From contig NZ_JNAI01000003.1 of assembly GCF_000759855.1 (NCBI RefSeq), positions 106,363 to 170,362 on the forward strand: a DNA stretch of 64,000 nucleotides, read 5' to 3'. Shown one piece after another: positions 28,414-36,731 of this stretch. Made by a program: the position numbers and the translations under genes. The DNA comes from Prochlorococcus marinus str. MIT 9107. Lineage in GTDB: Bacteria; Cyanobacteriota; Cyanobacteriia; PCC-6307; Cyanobiaceae. Positions within the stretch are counted from its first letter, which is position 1, and the number at the start of each line of letters is the position of its first letter. The notes under the pieces were generated by a model. That model was not told where the DNA came from. It ran no database searches and saw only the letters and a list, made by a program, of their open reading frames with translations.

Positions 28414-29103
28414 TTAAAAACTTTGGGAATCAAGAATAGTAAAAGATGCTGATGGAAAAGTTTTTGCGATTTCATTTGCTAAATAGTCTATATTAGTAAA
28501 CTCTTTATTTATAGGCATTATTGTTAGAGCTAGTGATGTATTTTGATTCGTATCTGCATTAGTTACAGATAAGTTATTAAAATCAACTGTTTTGGAATAT
28601 TTAGTTATTAAATTAATTAGCCCACTTGTTTCCTCTGGACGAATGCAAGTTATAGAAATTCTAATTAAATTATTTTCAGAGACTTTCTTATCAAATCTTT
28701 TTAATAAATACAAAGAAACTATTATCAAAGCTAATCCCACTATGGCAGCTTTATATTGATAAGCACCACAGGCAATTCCAATCCCAACTGAGAAGAAAAT
28801 AAAAGATAGCTCTTCAGGTTCTTTTATTGGAGTTCTAAATCTTACTATTGAGAGAGCCCCAACAAGGCCTAGAGATAATGCTAATGATGATTTGATTACG
28901 GCAATTATAATTGTTGTACCTATAGCAATTAAAGGTAAAACTCTAAATAATGAATAAGGATTCGAAAGGCTTTTAGAAAAGTATATATAAGACTTAGAAA
29001 GTATATAAGATAAAATAAACGACAAGACAATAGAATAAGAAAATAAAACTACCGAAGTACCTCCAGTCGTAACAGATAATTGATCTAAAATTGTATTATT
29101 CAA
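28414..29103 (-). CDS. DUF4956 membrane protein
   Basis: 229 residues with four or five helices in the first 145 and a soluble C-terminal domain of about 80. The signature ALSLGLVGALSIVRFRTPIKEPEELSFIFF is split here: SLGLVGALSIVRFRTP (about 79-94) then EPEELSFIF, followed by GIACGAYQYKAAIVG. This is the DUF4956 family, whose conserved RFRTxxKxPxE loop is probably its functional site. It is usually encoded with VTC and CotH proteins. The start is TTG at 29103, with no nearby ATG. Likely the membrane component of the module. Confidence 0.85.
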   Translation of the reverse strand: MNNTILDQLSVTTGGTSVVLFSYSIVLSFILSYILSKSYIYFSKSLSNPYSLFRVLPLIAIGTTIIIAVIKSSLALSLGLVGALSIVRFRTPIKEPEELSFIFFSVGIGIACGAYQYKAAIVGLALIIVSLYLLKRFDKKVSENNLIRISITCIRPEETSGLINLITKYSKTVDFNNLSVTNADTNQNTSLALTIMPINKEFTNIDYLANEIAKTFPSASFTILDSQSF

Positions 29104-29119
29104 TTCTTAAAAAAAATAT

Positions 29120-29161
29120 ACCTAATTATATAACACACATCATGAATTAGGTGTTTTTTTT
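29120..29161. terminator. Hairpin with T tracts on both strands, between phosphoesterase and DUF4956 genes
   Basis: Perfect 8-bp arms ACCTAATT (29120-29127) and AATTAGGT (29145-29152) enclose a 17-base loop. The + strand has eight T just after (29154-29161), and the - strand has eight T after a 3-base spacer (complement of 29109-29116). The local genes are on the - strand, so it may terminate or attenuate between the phosphoesterase gene and the DUF4956-CotH-VTC genes. Confidence 0.5.
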
Positions 29162-29170
29162 GAATTTATT

Positions 29171-30262
29171 TTACCTTATTATTCTTTTAGTCATTAATGA
29201 AAAAAAAGCGCCAATCAAAAAGAAAAAAAGGTAAAGGAAGTATTTTCTATTTTTTCGTAATTTTTTGTAATGTCTGTAAAAACGGCTTGTTTTAAATTTA
29301 TATTTGAGATCTAAATAATTTGATTCTATATTCCCAGCAATTTTATTAGATCTAATCTTGGCTGGGGAGACACTTCCTGGATGCAATACTAGCTTATTGA
29401 TTGGAAGTGGGTCTTTAAATTCGGTTTGAATATGATGAGGAATAACTATTGCTTCATTTTCTTTATTAGACAATACTTCGACGAATCCCAATTTTGGTCT
29501 ACCTTGACCAATCCCAACTGAATAAGCATTTATATTTCCAATCCTATCAGCCCAATATATAAGATTCATATTTTGTTTCCCTGATATGCCTTTTCCTATA
29601 TCAGCAAAAAATTGATGTTTAGAATTACCGGCAAAGATTGTTGATACATATTTTTCTAAAGTCGGGAATATATCCTTAAGGTAAAAACTTTTATCATGAA
29701 GATATGGTCTTGGGCTTGTCAATGTATCATCCCAAATTCGATGATGAATTAATAATATATTAGGTTTCTTTATTCTATTATTATTACTTTCTTCAATAAA
29801 ACTGACTAATTCGGAATAGTGAGCATTGGAATTGCCTACTAAGAATCTTACTATAGGTGTTTCCACCACAGTATTTTTGTATCCTACATTATCAATGAAT
29901 TGATCAAGATTTCCATTAACTATCTCATGATTACCTGGGGCAAAAAAAACTTTATTGCCAAAATATTTACGCCATTTATTTATGATATTTTTATTGTATA
30001 ATTTTGAATCACCTAAGATGAAAATAAAATCAGGATCCAATATTTTAATTTTTTCAAAAAGTATTTCTAATATTTTTGGATTATGTCGCATAATTGGATA
30101 CAAGTGGCCTAAAACTACAGACTTAATTTCCGAATTATTTGATCTTATTGGAGCACTTATAATGGGGTGAATATTAATTAAAAATAAAAATATAATTAAA
30201 AACTTTTTCCCCCTATTTAAAAATGGATTAAAAAGTTTTTTTTTCTCGATTATAAGGCTCAT
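29171..30262 (-). CDS. Exported calcineurin-like metallophosphoesterase
   Basis: 363 residues. An N-terminal signal sequence (FLIIFLFLINIHPIISA, about 21-37) and a C-terminal helix (LYLFFFLIGAFFSLM) before a basic tail suggest a membrane-tethered periplasmic protein. The metal-binding motifs of the calcineurin fold are GHLYP (52-56, in place of DxH), LGDS (83-86), GNHE (110-113) and IHHRIWDD. The first motif has Gly-His rather than Asp-x-His, so one metal ligand may be lost. It lies 67 bases upstream of the DUF4956 gene on the same strand and may remove phosphate from the products of that module. Confidence 0.75.
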   Translation of the reverse strand: MSLIIEKKKLFNPFLNRGKKFLIIFLFLINIHPIISAPIRSNNSEIKSVVLGHLYPIMRHNPKILEILFEKIKILDPDFIFILGDSKLYNKNIINKWRKYFGNKVFFAPGNHEIVNGNLDQFIDNVGYKNTVVETPIVRFLVGNSNAHYSELVSFIEESNNNRIKKPNILLIHHRIWDDTLTSPRPYLHDKSFYLKDIFPTLEKYVSTIFAGNSKHQFFADIGKGISGKQNMNLIYWADRIGNINAYSVGIGQGRPKLGFVEVLSNKENEAIVIPHHIQTEFKDPLPINKLVLHPGSVSPAKIRSNKIAGNIESNYLDLKYKFKTSRFYRHYKKLRKNRKYFLYLFFFLIGAFFSLMTKRIIR

Positions 30263-30802
30263 AAATTAATAAAGATTTAGTTTCTTTCCTGAATTTATTG
30301 AAATGAATAATATAAAAAAAAGAAATACAAAAAATTAAGGAGTAAGAACTTTATTCATGAAAATTTACTTTTTAAGTAATACCTAAATTGAATAAAAGTT
30401 ATTCTAAAAAATGTTCTTTAAATTTACCCAAATAAAAAACTATAAATAGAAATCCTAAAATATATGGTATTAAAAATATTTTAAAATATTTTTATAATTA
30501 TAATTTAGCAATAAAAAATTAAATAAACAAAAAATACTATTATATTAAAAGTCTTTTTGCGGTAATAATAAGTAAATACTAACTATCCTTTATTAGTCAA
30601 ATATATATGAAATTTAGGTTTAATTTTATTTATCAATAATTTTATATTTTACTATAACCGTTTTGAATCCTAATATCTTTAAAGAACTCAATTAATATCA
30701 TTTTATAAATTATATTAATTTTAGTATAACTGATGCCTATAAGTAGTAATTTCTAACTTCCCCCAATTAGTTATTAATCTTCAGAACTGAAATATATAAA
30801 TT
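30263..30802. other. AT-rich gap without recognisable gene
   Basis: 540 bases between two reverse-strand genes. It is very AT-rich; I saw no frame longer than about 20 codons that looks like protein and no RNA gene. It should contain the promoter of the phosphoesterase gene. Confidence 0.6.
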
Positions 30803-31492
30803 TTAAACTTCTGAAATATTTTTTTTGTTAATTCTATAAAGTCTCAATGAATACAAAAAAGCACCTAGGGCAAGTAAAAACTCATTAGGTTCCTGAAAGT
30901 AAAAAATGTGACTTGTTAAAACTATTTCCCCTTGTATTTCTTGTGGAAAGTTTAGAATTATTTCTCCTATAAAATAATAAAGAGATGGAAGTAAGAAGAA
31001 ATAAAGAATTGATTTATCTGGGAGTAAGCTCGTTTTTCTTTTTTTCTTTAAAACACACATGAAACTTACAATGAATCCCAATATGTAATAACTTTTATGA
31101 AGATGTGGTTGAAAAATATTCAAGTTATGAACATTAATTTCGTTTTGAAAATTAATACTATAAAGTTTGTCCCAAGAAAAATTAAAAATTCTTTGGCCCC
31201 AGGAAACCTCTTCTATAGCCCAGATAATAAAAAATACAAGTATAAATATAAGTGTAAAGTTTTTTGAAGAAATATCTTTTATATTTTTTAAATTTATTGT
31301 TCTAGATATATATAAAGCCGATAGAAAAATGAGAACAAAAGATAGATTCTCAAATAAATTATCTTCACTAGAAATATGTAGAATTATTTTTGATCCAAGT
31401 GATGTATAAGTATTAATCCAGTAACAAAAGAACAAAAATATAAATGGAAATTTGTTGGAAATTTTTTTGTCAAAATGTATTAGATTTTTCAT
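30803..31492 (-). CDS. Polytopic membrane protein with EEVSWGQR...NEINVHN motif
   Basis: 229 residues, about six membrane helices. The conserved core is IEEVSWGQRIF (Glu94, Glu95, Trp98, Gly99, Gln100, Arg101) followed by NEINVHNLNIFQPHLHK (Asn117 to His123, further His at 130 and 132). I have seen this pattern in uncharacterised membrane proteins but know no function. The protein at 19577-20344 shares the motif in decayed form, so they are paralogues. It stands alone between AT-rich gaps on the reverse strand. ATG start at 31492. Confidence 0.7.
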   Translation of the reverse strand: MKNLIHFDKKISNKFPFIFLFFCYWINTYTSLGSKIILHISSEDNLFENLSFVLIFLSALYISRTINLKNIKDISSKNFTLIFILVFFIIWAIEEVSWGQRIFNFSWDKLYSINFQNEINVHNLNIFQPHLHKSYYILGFIVSFMCVLKKKRKTSLLPDKSILYFFLLPSLYYFIGEIILNFPQEIQGEIVLTSHIFYFQEPNEFLLALGAFLYSLRLYRINKKNISEV

Positions 31493-31786
31493 TAATAATT
31501 AGCTTATAGAAAAATATTTTGTTTAAAAAGGTTTTATATTATGTAAATAGCTTAATTTATAAATATCGTAGCTAATAATTATTTTATCAAATTCCATAGC
31601 TTTTATTTTTTATATTTACCTAAAATGATATCCTTTATCGATCTAGTAATAATATACTTAAAATATTCTTTAAGCTATTCATTTAAATAGAAAAAAAAAT
31701 TGTATTTAGAAGCATTAAAGACACTGAAATCTTTTTGAGAGATATAAATTTTGATATATACTAAATAGTTTTAAAATTGATTAGTT
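31493..31786. other. AT-rich gap without recognisable gene
   Basis: 294 bases between two reverse-strand genes; no frame, RNA or hairpin worth reporting was seen. It likely carries the promoter of the gene ending at 30803. Confidence 0.55.
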
Positions 31787-32863
31787 TTATTCAGATGTAT
31801 TTATATAATTTCCAAGAACTTTGCCAACTTTATGCGAATGAAAAATTGACGCTTTTGGTGTTAAATGCCAATGATCGCTAAATTCCTCTTTATCAATAGA
31901 ATTTATGAAGTCAAAGGGTATAAAAACATCAGGATTTGATTTTTTAAATGTTAGTAGATCATTATGAATAGGTACTATCTTTTCCGAATCTTCACAAGCT
32001 ACTGGATTGAAAATAACTATTAGGTTTACATCATATCTATCAGTAATATTTTTTACTTTCTGGAGGGCGCTGTTCAAAGTTGGCTTTCCTGAAGCATCAT
32101 AAAAATTCCTAAGAATAGAAGGCCCACATTTCGCGATTGGCATATCTTTCCAACCATCTTTTCTATCAAACGGTAGCCAACCCCTAGAAAATTTTAAATA
32201 TTCAAGTAGTTGTTCATATTTATATCCAGTATAAGATTCGAAATTCTTTGCTATCCCAAGATTATCCATTGCTCTTTTATATTCTTTCTCTTTATCCTCA
32301 ATACTATTTTGATATAAAAAATTAAGAACCCTTTTTCTATAATACAAAGTTGGAATATAGTTAAAAACTTTGAAGAAGTTTTTATCTTTAATATCTCCAA
32401 ATATATGATTAAGGTCTTCAGAAAATCCTTTTTTATATTGCATTGGAAGAGAATATGGGGAAGTATACAGAACTAAATATTTTGCGTCTGGGTTATTTTT
32501 TAAATAATAATTAGCCTGATAAACATACCCATCCCAGCCTGAATCTGCGCAGCAACTTATATTAAGAAAATCAAGTCCATTTAAATAAGTATTTATAATA
32601 TTAGGCCTTATTCCAAAAAAACCAGAAGAATCTCCAATTTGGATAAAATCTGCATTATTATTTTTAAAAATCTGACTTTTGTAAAGGACAAAGTATTTCT
32701 GACCAACGTCTAATTTTTTGAATTTATTATCGAAAAATGTATTTTCAATAGATGCTTCAGTAATTTTAGCTTTACCAATTCTAAAGAAAGTTATAACCTC
32801 TATAGATAAAAATATTAAAGAAGCGAAAATTAAGGGTTTAAAAATATGAACTTTTAATTTCAT
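31787..32863 (-). CDS. SGNH-like / DltD-AlgJ-type protein partnered with MBOAT
   Basis: 358 residues. One N-terminal membrane helix (about 8-27) anchors a periplasmic domain with the SGNH pattern: block I IGDSSGFFGIRP (Ser in GDSS at 77-80) and block V SDHWHLTPKA (Asp330, His331, His333). It follows the MBOAT gene by only 10 bases. In alginate, cellulose and teichoic-acid systems an MBOAT membrane protein passes an acyl group to such a partner (AlgJ/X, DltD), which attaches it to the polymer; the same division is inferred here. Several cysteines (NISCCADS, VACEDS, AKCGP) are present. ATG start at 32863. Confidence 0.75.
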   Translation of the reverse strand: MKLKVHIFKPLIFASLIFLSIEVITFFRIGKAKITEASIENTFFDNKFKKLDVGQKYFVLYKSQIFKNNNADFIQIGDSSGFFGIRPNIINTYLNGLDFLNISCCADSGWDGYVYQANYYLKNNPDAKYLVLYTSPYSLPMQYKKGFSEDLNHIFGDIKDKNFFKVFNYIPTLYYRKRVLNFLYQNSIEDKEKEYKRAMDNLGIAKNFESYTGYKYEQLLEYLKFSRGWLPFDRKDGWKDMPIAKCGPSILRNFYDASGKPTLNSALQKVKNITDRYDVNLIVIFNPVACEDSEKIVPIHNDLLTFKKSNPDVFIPFDFINSIDKEEFSDHWHLTPKASIFHSHKVGKVLGNYINTSE

Positions 32864-32873
32864 TTTATTTTAA

Positions 32874-34373
32874 CTAAAATTGGAAGTAAATGAAATCATA
32901 ACTACCTCTAGAACCAATAAATAAAATACCATATATTATTAACAAGTATATTATTAGTTTAGAAATTGGCCCCACTTTTTTAGCTATATCAACAAATTCA
33001 AGATTGAATCTATACCCGATAAATTCAGTTATTAAAATTGGCAAACAAAAAATGATTAGCCCATAACTAATTCCAAAAAAACTAATAATTAATTCTTTGG
33101 ATGCTGATAAAAGTGAAAAAGTAGAGAAAATAGAATTTAATATTGAAATAAAATCGTCGTTATCTCTTGAAAAGAATAGTAGCCAGCCAAATAAAGTAAA
33201 AGAATACATTATTAAAATCGCAACGATTTTGCCCTTAATATTCCCAAAGGTTTTTATTAAGTACTTGTCAACTGGAATTATCCTATAAAAAATTAAAAGT
33301 AAACCATTATAAATACCCCAGATTGGGAAGAATTTTCTTGCCCCATGCCATAATCCCATAATTGCCATTGTTATTAAAACAGTTAAAGTATTTTTTAGTT
33401 TTGACCCCCTATTTCCGCCTAATGGAATATATATGTAATCTCTAACCCATTGCGAAAGTGAGATATGCCATCTTTTCCAAAAGTCACTTGGATTTATTGC
33501 GAAATAAGGAGTAAGGAAGTTTCGTTTTAGTTGAATGCCAAATAAATTAGCCGTACCTCTAGCAATATCAGTGTAGGCACTAAAATCACAATAAATCTGA
33601 AAAGAAAAAGCGATTAATAAAGTAAGGCCTAATCCTGGAGTTTCAATATTTTCTAGACATCTCTCAACCAAATGTCCTAGGTTATCAGCAAAAACTAGTT
33701 TCTTAAAAAGCCCCCATGAAATAAGAAAAAAAGCATGTTCAGCCATCTCGGAGGTAATTGGTTTTCTGAATTTACTTAATTGGGGTAATAAATCTTTTGC
33801 TCGTTCAATTGGACCTGCAATCAATTGAGGAAAAAATGCAACAAATGCAAAATAATCAACAATACTTTTTTTAGCCTTGAATTCTCCTTTGTATATATCT
33901 AATGTATAACTCAATGTTTGGAATGTATAAAAAGAAATACCAGGAGGAACTTGTATTTGATGTTGAAATGTTACTGAATTGATATCAAAAATATTAAGGC
34001 CTAATTTTGATAAAGCCAAGATCGAAACACCAAAGAACCAATCCCAATATTTAAAAAAGAATAAAAGACCAATATTAAAAAAAATACTAATAATTAGTAA
34101 ACTCTTTTTTCTATTTACTAATTTATCAGTATTCTCTTGAGTTGAATTAATATCTGAAATTTGGTTAATATGATCTATCTTTTTACCAATGTGATAATCA
34201 ATTATTGAAGAAGATAATAGTAGTAATGATAAATAAGGGTTGCCCCATGCATAGAAAATATAGCTTGCTAAAATTAGTATAATATTCCTAATTTTATTTA
34301 ATGAGCTTAAATTGTATAAAATTAAAGTTACAGGAAGAAATAAAAAAATATAATTTAAAGAATGGAAAATCAT
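32874..34373 (-). CDS. MBOAT-family O-acyltransferase (AlgI-like)
   Basis: 499 residues with about eleven helices. It matches AlgI/DltB-type MBOAT proteins: MIFHSLNYIFLFLPVTLILY at the start, PPGISFYTFQTLSYTLDIY, FFPQLIAGPIERAKDLLPQL, FQIYCDFSAYTDIARG, WKRWHISLSQWVRDYIYIPLGGN and the catalytic His region MGLWHGARKFFPIWG. It moves an acyl (usually acetyl) group across the membrane for O-acetylation of a surface polysaccharide. It is 10 bases upstream of its SGNH partner, so they form an operon. ATG at 34373. Confidence 0.92.
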   Translation of the reverse strand: MIFHSLNYIFLFLPVTLILYNLSSLNKIRNIILILASYIFYAWGNPYLSLLLLSSSIIDYHIGKKIDHINQISDINSTQENTDKLVNRKKSLLIISIFFNIGLLFFFKYWDWFFGVSILALSKLGLNIFDINSVTFQHQIQVPPGISFYTFQTLSYTLDIYKGEFKAKKSIVDYFAFVAFFPQLIAGPIERAKDLLPQLSKFRKPITSEMAEHAFFLISWGLFKKLVFADNLGHLVERCLENIETPGLGLTLLIAFSFQIYCDFSAYTDIARGTANLFGIQLKRNFLTPYFAINPSDFWKRWHISLSQWVRDYIYIPLGGNRGSKLKNTLTVLITMAIMGLWHGARKFFPIWGIYNGLLLIFYRIIPVDKYLIKTFGNIKGKIVAILIMYSFTLFGWLLFFSRDNDDFISILNSIFSTFSLLSASKELIISFFGISYGLIIFCLPILITEFIGYRFNLEFVDIAKKVGPISKLIIYLLIIYGILFIGSRGSYDFIYFQF

Positions 34374-34577
34374 TTAAGAAATCTTGTCCAGATTATTAAA
34401 TATTCTAATGTTAGATTTAAGAATAATACAGAATTTTTTAAATAGGTAAATACTTTTTAAATTATCATTATTAACTAATTCTAAGAATAAGTTTTATTGA
34501 TTATCTTCGTAAGACTTCTGTTTTATAGATTTGCAAACTATTTATTTAGTATTCTAATAATAAAAAAAATTAAAAGA

Positions 34578-34990
34578 ATGAAAAAAATAATAAAAAATTT
34601 TTTTATTTTTCTCTTCCTTATATTTGGGAGTCTAGAAGTAGTCTAAACTTTTTTTATGTGCTGATTTAATACCTAATAAATTTGAAAAATTGGAATACAG
34701 TAAATCTAAAAATATAAAGTATCAAGGTGAAAGTTTTAAAAAAGAGAAGTAATCTTGGGACTTTTGGCTGAGGATAAACTCAACTTCTAGACATGCAAAA
34801 TCATTCTTTGATATTAGTATTGCTTCAAATAATATCGGGCCAAGAGATATTCAAGATTACTACGAATATGATCATGAAAATTCAATTGTTTTTTCTAGGA
34901 GATAGCTTTATAGATGGAAGTGGTTATAATAACGATGATGATATGACAGACCTAATTCAAAATTCAATTAAAGAAAAGTTATCTTTCTAA
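34578..34990 (+). pseudogene. Decayed SGNH/GDSL-hydrolase gene
   Basis: Pieces of one protein in three frames. ATG 34578 opens MKKIIKNFFIFLFLIFGSLE, a signal or anchor segment, ending at TAA 34644. A different frame from 34657 continues CADLIPNKFEKLEYSKSKN, with a TAA at 34750, then SWDFWLRINSTSRHAKS and SNNIGPRDIQDYYEYDHENS. Around 34890 the frame shifts again to FFLGDSFIDGSGYNNDDDMT, the SGNH block I, ending at TAA 34988. So at least two shifts and two stops. The 3' part of the gene is missing. It lies between the MBOAT gene and a tRNA, suggesting an old deletion or insertion at the tRNA. Confidence 0.75.
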
Positions 34991-35033
34991 GAATGTATCT
35001 CTTAAATTAATTGCTATTACTAAGAAAATTAAG

Positions 35034-35106
35034 TGGAGCCAAGCGGATTCGAACCGCTGACCCCCTGCATGCCATGCAGGTGCTCTACCAGCTGAGCTAT
35101 GGCCCC
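35034..35106 (-). tRNA. tRNA-Ala (anticodon GGC)
   Basis: 73 bases on the reverse strand folding as a full cloverleaf: acceptor GGGGCCA/TGGCTCC with discriminator A, D arm AGCTCAGCTGGTAGAGC, anticodon stem CCTGC/GCAGG with loop ATGGCAT (anticodon GGC), and T arm GCGGTTCGAATCCGC. CCA is not encoded (A is followed by CTT). It reads GCC and GCU codons. tRNA genes are frequent integration sites, and a decayed gene lies 43 bases from its 3' end. Confidence 0.95.
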
Positions 35107-35377
35107 ATATCGTAAAAAAACAGTTATATCAATCAATCTGAAGATTCATTTTGTAACTGTCGTAATTCCTATAGTACTTTATACAGTGTGATCAATCAAT
35201 TGTTTATTTTAAAATAAAATGAAGAATATTTAAGGACGTTATTTCATATTAAATTAATTTGATGGGACAGATCACATACTTAATAGGCAAGTTTGAATTT
35301 TTTTAATTTTTAAAAAGGACATAGCAAGAAATTAAATTTTTTAAGCAAATTGATTTTAAATATTAAGGTTTAATATT

Positions 35378-36664
35378 TTAAGAAATTTTTAAATTTTTTT
35401 GGTTCTTCAATTCATTCAGTATTAGCCCAAATGTTTTTGCAGATATTATAATTAAAGGTGGATAAATCATTATTAAATACCTTGTAAAAGCAACGCCTAA
35501 TAAATTAGGTCCTAAACACAATATTGCAGCAAATAGATTAATCCAAAGCCCATAATAAAAAATCTTTTTAAAATAAATAAATATCCCAAAAAAAGCTAAT
35601 AAATTTATAGGGTAAATTATAAAAATGCCAACAAATATTCTTGAAATTGATGGGAATAATGCATTAAATCCATAAAGAGAATGTGAATCTCTAATATCAC
35701 TTAATCCAGCTACAAAATCAATTACTTTCCAAAGGATCAAATAAAAGTAGGACTTAATATAGTTTAAATCTTCATTAGCAAATGAAGTTATCTTGTCTCT
35801 TAATAGTTGTCTTTCTATTCCAAAAAAAGTACCTCCCTCTGAAACAAAATTGTTAAATGTAAAAGTTAAATAATTTGTATTAACTTTCAATTGATAAAAA
35901 CAATAAGCTAAACAAAAAGAAAATACTGAATAGATAATTATTTTTTCGACTCTTGATAAACTAATTAATTTCCTAAGAGATTTACTTAATATTATTGCCC
36001 CTAATAGAAATATTACAACGATTGAAAAAATTGATCCTGTAGGTCTAATTGAAGACAAAAATAATACATTTAACAATAAAAGTGAAATTGTTAATGGGAT
36101 TTTGTGTGCAAATTTAGAAGGGTTAAATAAGTTACTTTTTGATATTAAATATGTTGAAAAAGCAACACCAAATGTCATATAAATGGTAATTCCTCCACTT
36201 AAACAATAATAAATAGTGTAGGGACATAAAACAAAAATCCAAGATGCAATTTTAGCGGTTCCTTTATCAAATATTATGTTTGCTGATCTATCTATAAAAA
36301 ATAATGATCCTAGTGCACATATAGTTGCTAAAAATATGACTAATGTATTCCAAAGTATTGTAGATGAACCTAATTTTGAGGTAATGAATGCTAAAAAATT
36401 AAGTATATATGGGTAAAGGAAACTCCCTTTTATTGAGCCATTATCGCCGTAACCATATAAACTACTATTCTCCTGAAAATAAAAATTTCTATCACCAATA
36501 GCAAGATAATCTGCTCCCAAACCTATAGTTTTTGCGGAGATTGGAGTTGGTATGGGATGAAATAAAGTATATGTAAAAAATATAAAAAGTATAATTAAAA
36601 AGAAATATAGTGGATATCTTATACTTTCACTAATAAACCTCTTATTAATAGGCCTTTTTTTCAT
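35378..36664 (-). CDS. Polytopic GT-C-like membrane protein (probable glycosyltransferase)
   Basis: 428 residues with about ten helices. After the first helix a loop has IGLGADYLAIGDRNFYF with an Asp in the position used by GT-C glycosyltransferases, then YPYILNFLAFITSK and LWNTLVIFLAT; the topology resembles the PMT/ArnT group. The C-terminal soluble tail is very short, so it is a small member. It is divergent from the GT2 gene at 36732 (67 bases between starts) and may use a lipid-linked sugar made by an enzyme such as that one. A role as a flippase or polymerase (Wzy-like) cannot be excluded. ATG start at 36664. Confidence 0.65.
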   Translation of the reverse strand: MKKRPINKRFISESIRYPLYFFLIILFIFFTYTLFHPIPTPISAKTIGLGADYLAIGDRNFYFQENSSLYGYGDNGSIKGSFLYPYILNFLAFITSKLGSSTILWNTLVIFLATICALGSLFFIDRSANIIFDKGTAKIASWIFVLCPYTIYYCLSGGITIYMTFGVAFSTYLISKSNLFNPSKFAHKIPLTISLLLLNVLFLSSIRPTGSIFSIVVIFLLGAIILSKSLRKLISLSRVEKIIIYSVFSFCLAYCFYQLKVNTNYLTFTFNNFVSEGGTFFGIERQLLRDKITSFANEDLNYIKSYFYLILWKVIDFVAGLSDIRDSHSLYGFNALFPSISRIFVGIFIIYPINLLAFFGIFIYFKKIFYYGLWINLFAAILCLGPNLLGVAFTRYLIMIYPPLIIISAKTFGLILNELKNQKNLKIS

Positions 36665-36731
36665 AATTTTTACAAAAACTTTTAATTGGTATATTATTAA
36701 TATAAATTGAAAAAGTCAAAATATTATATTC

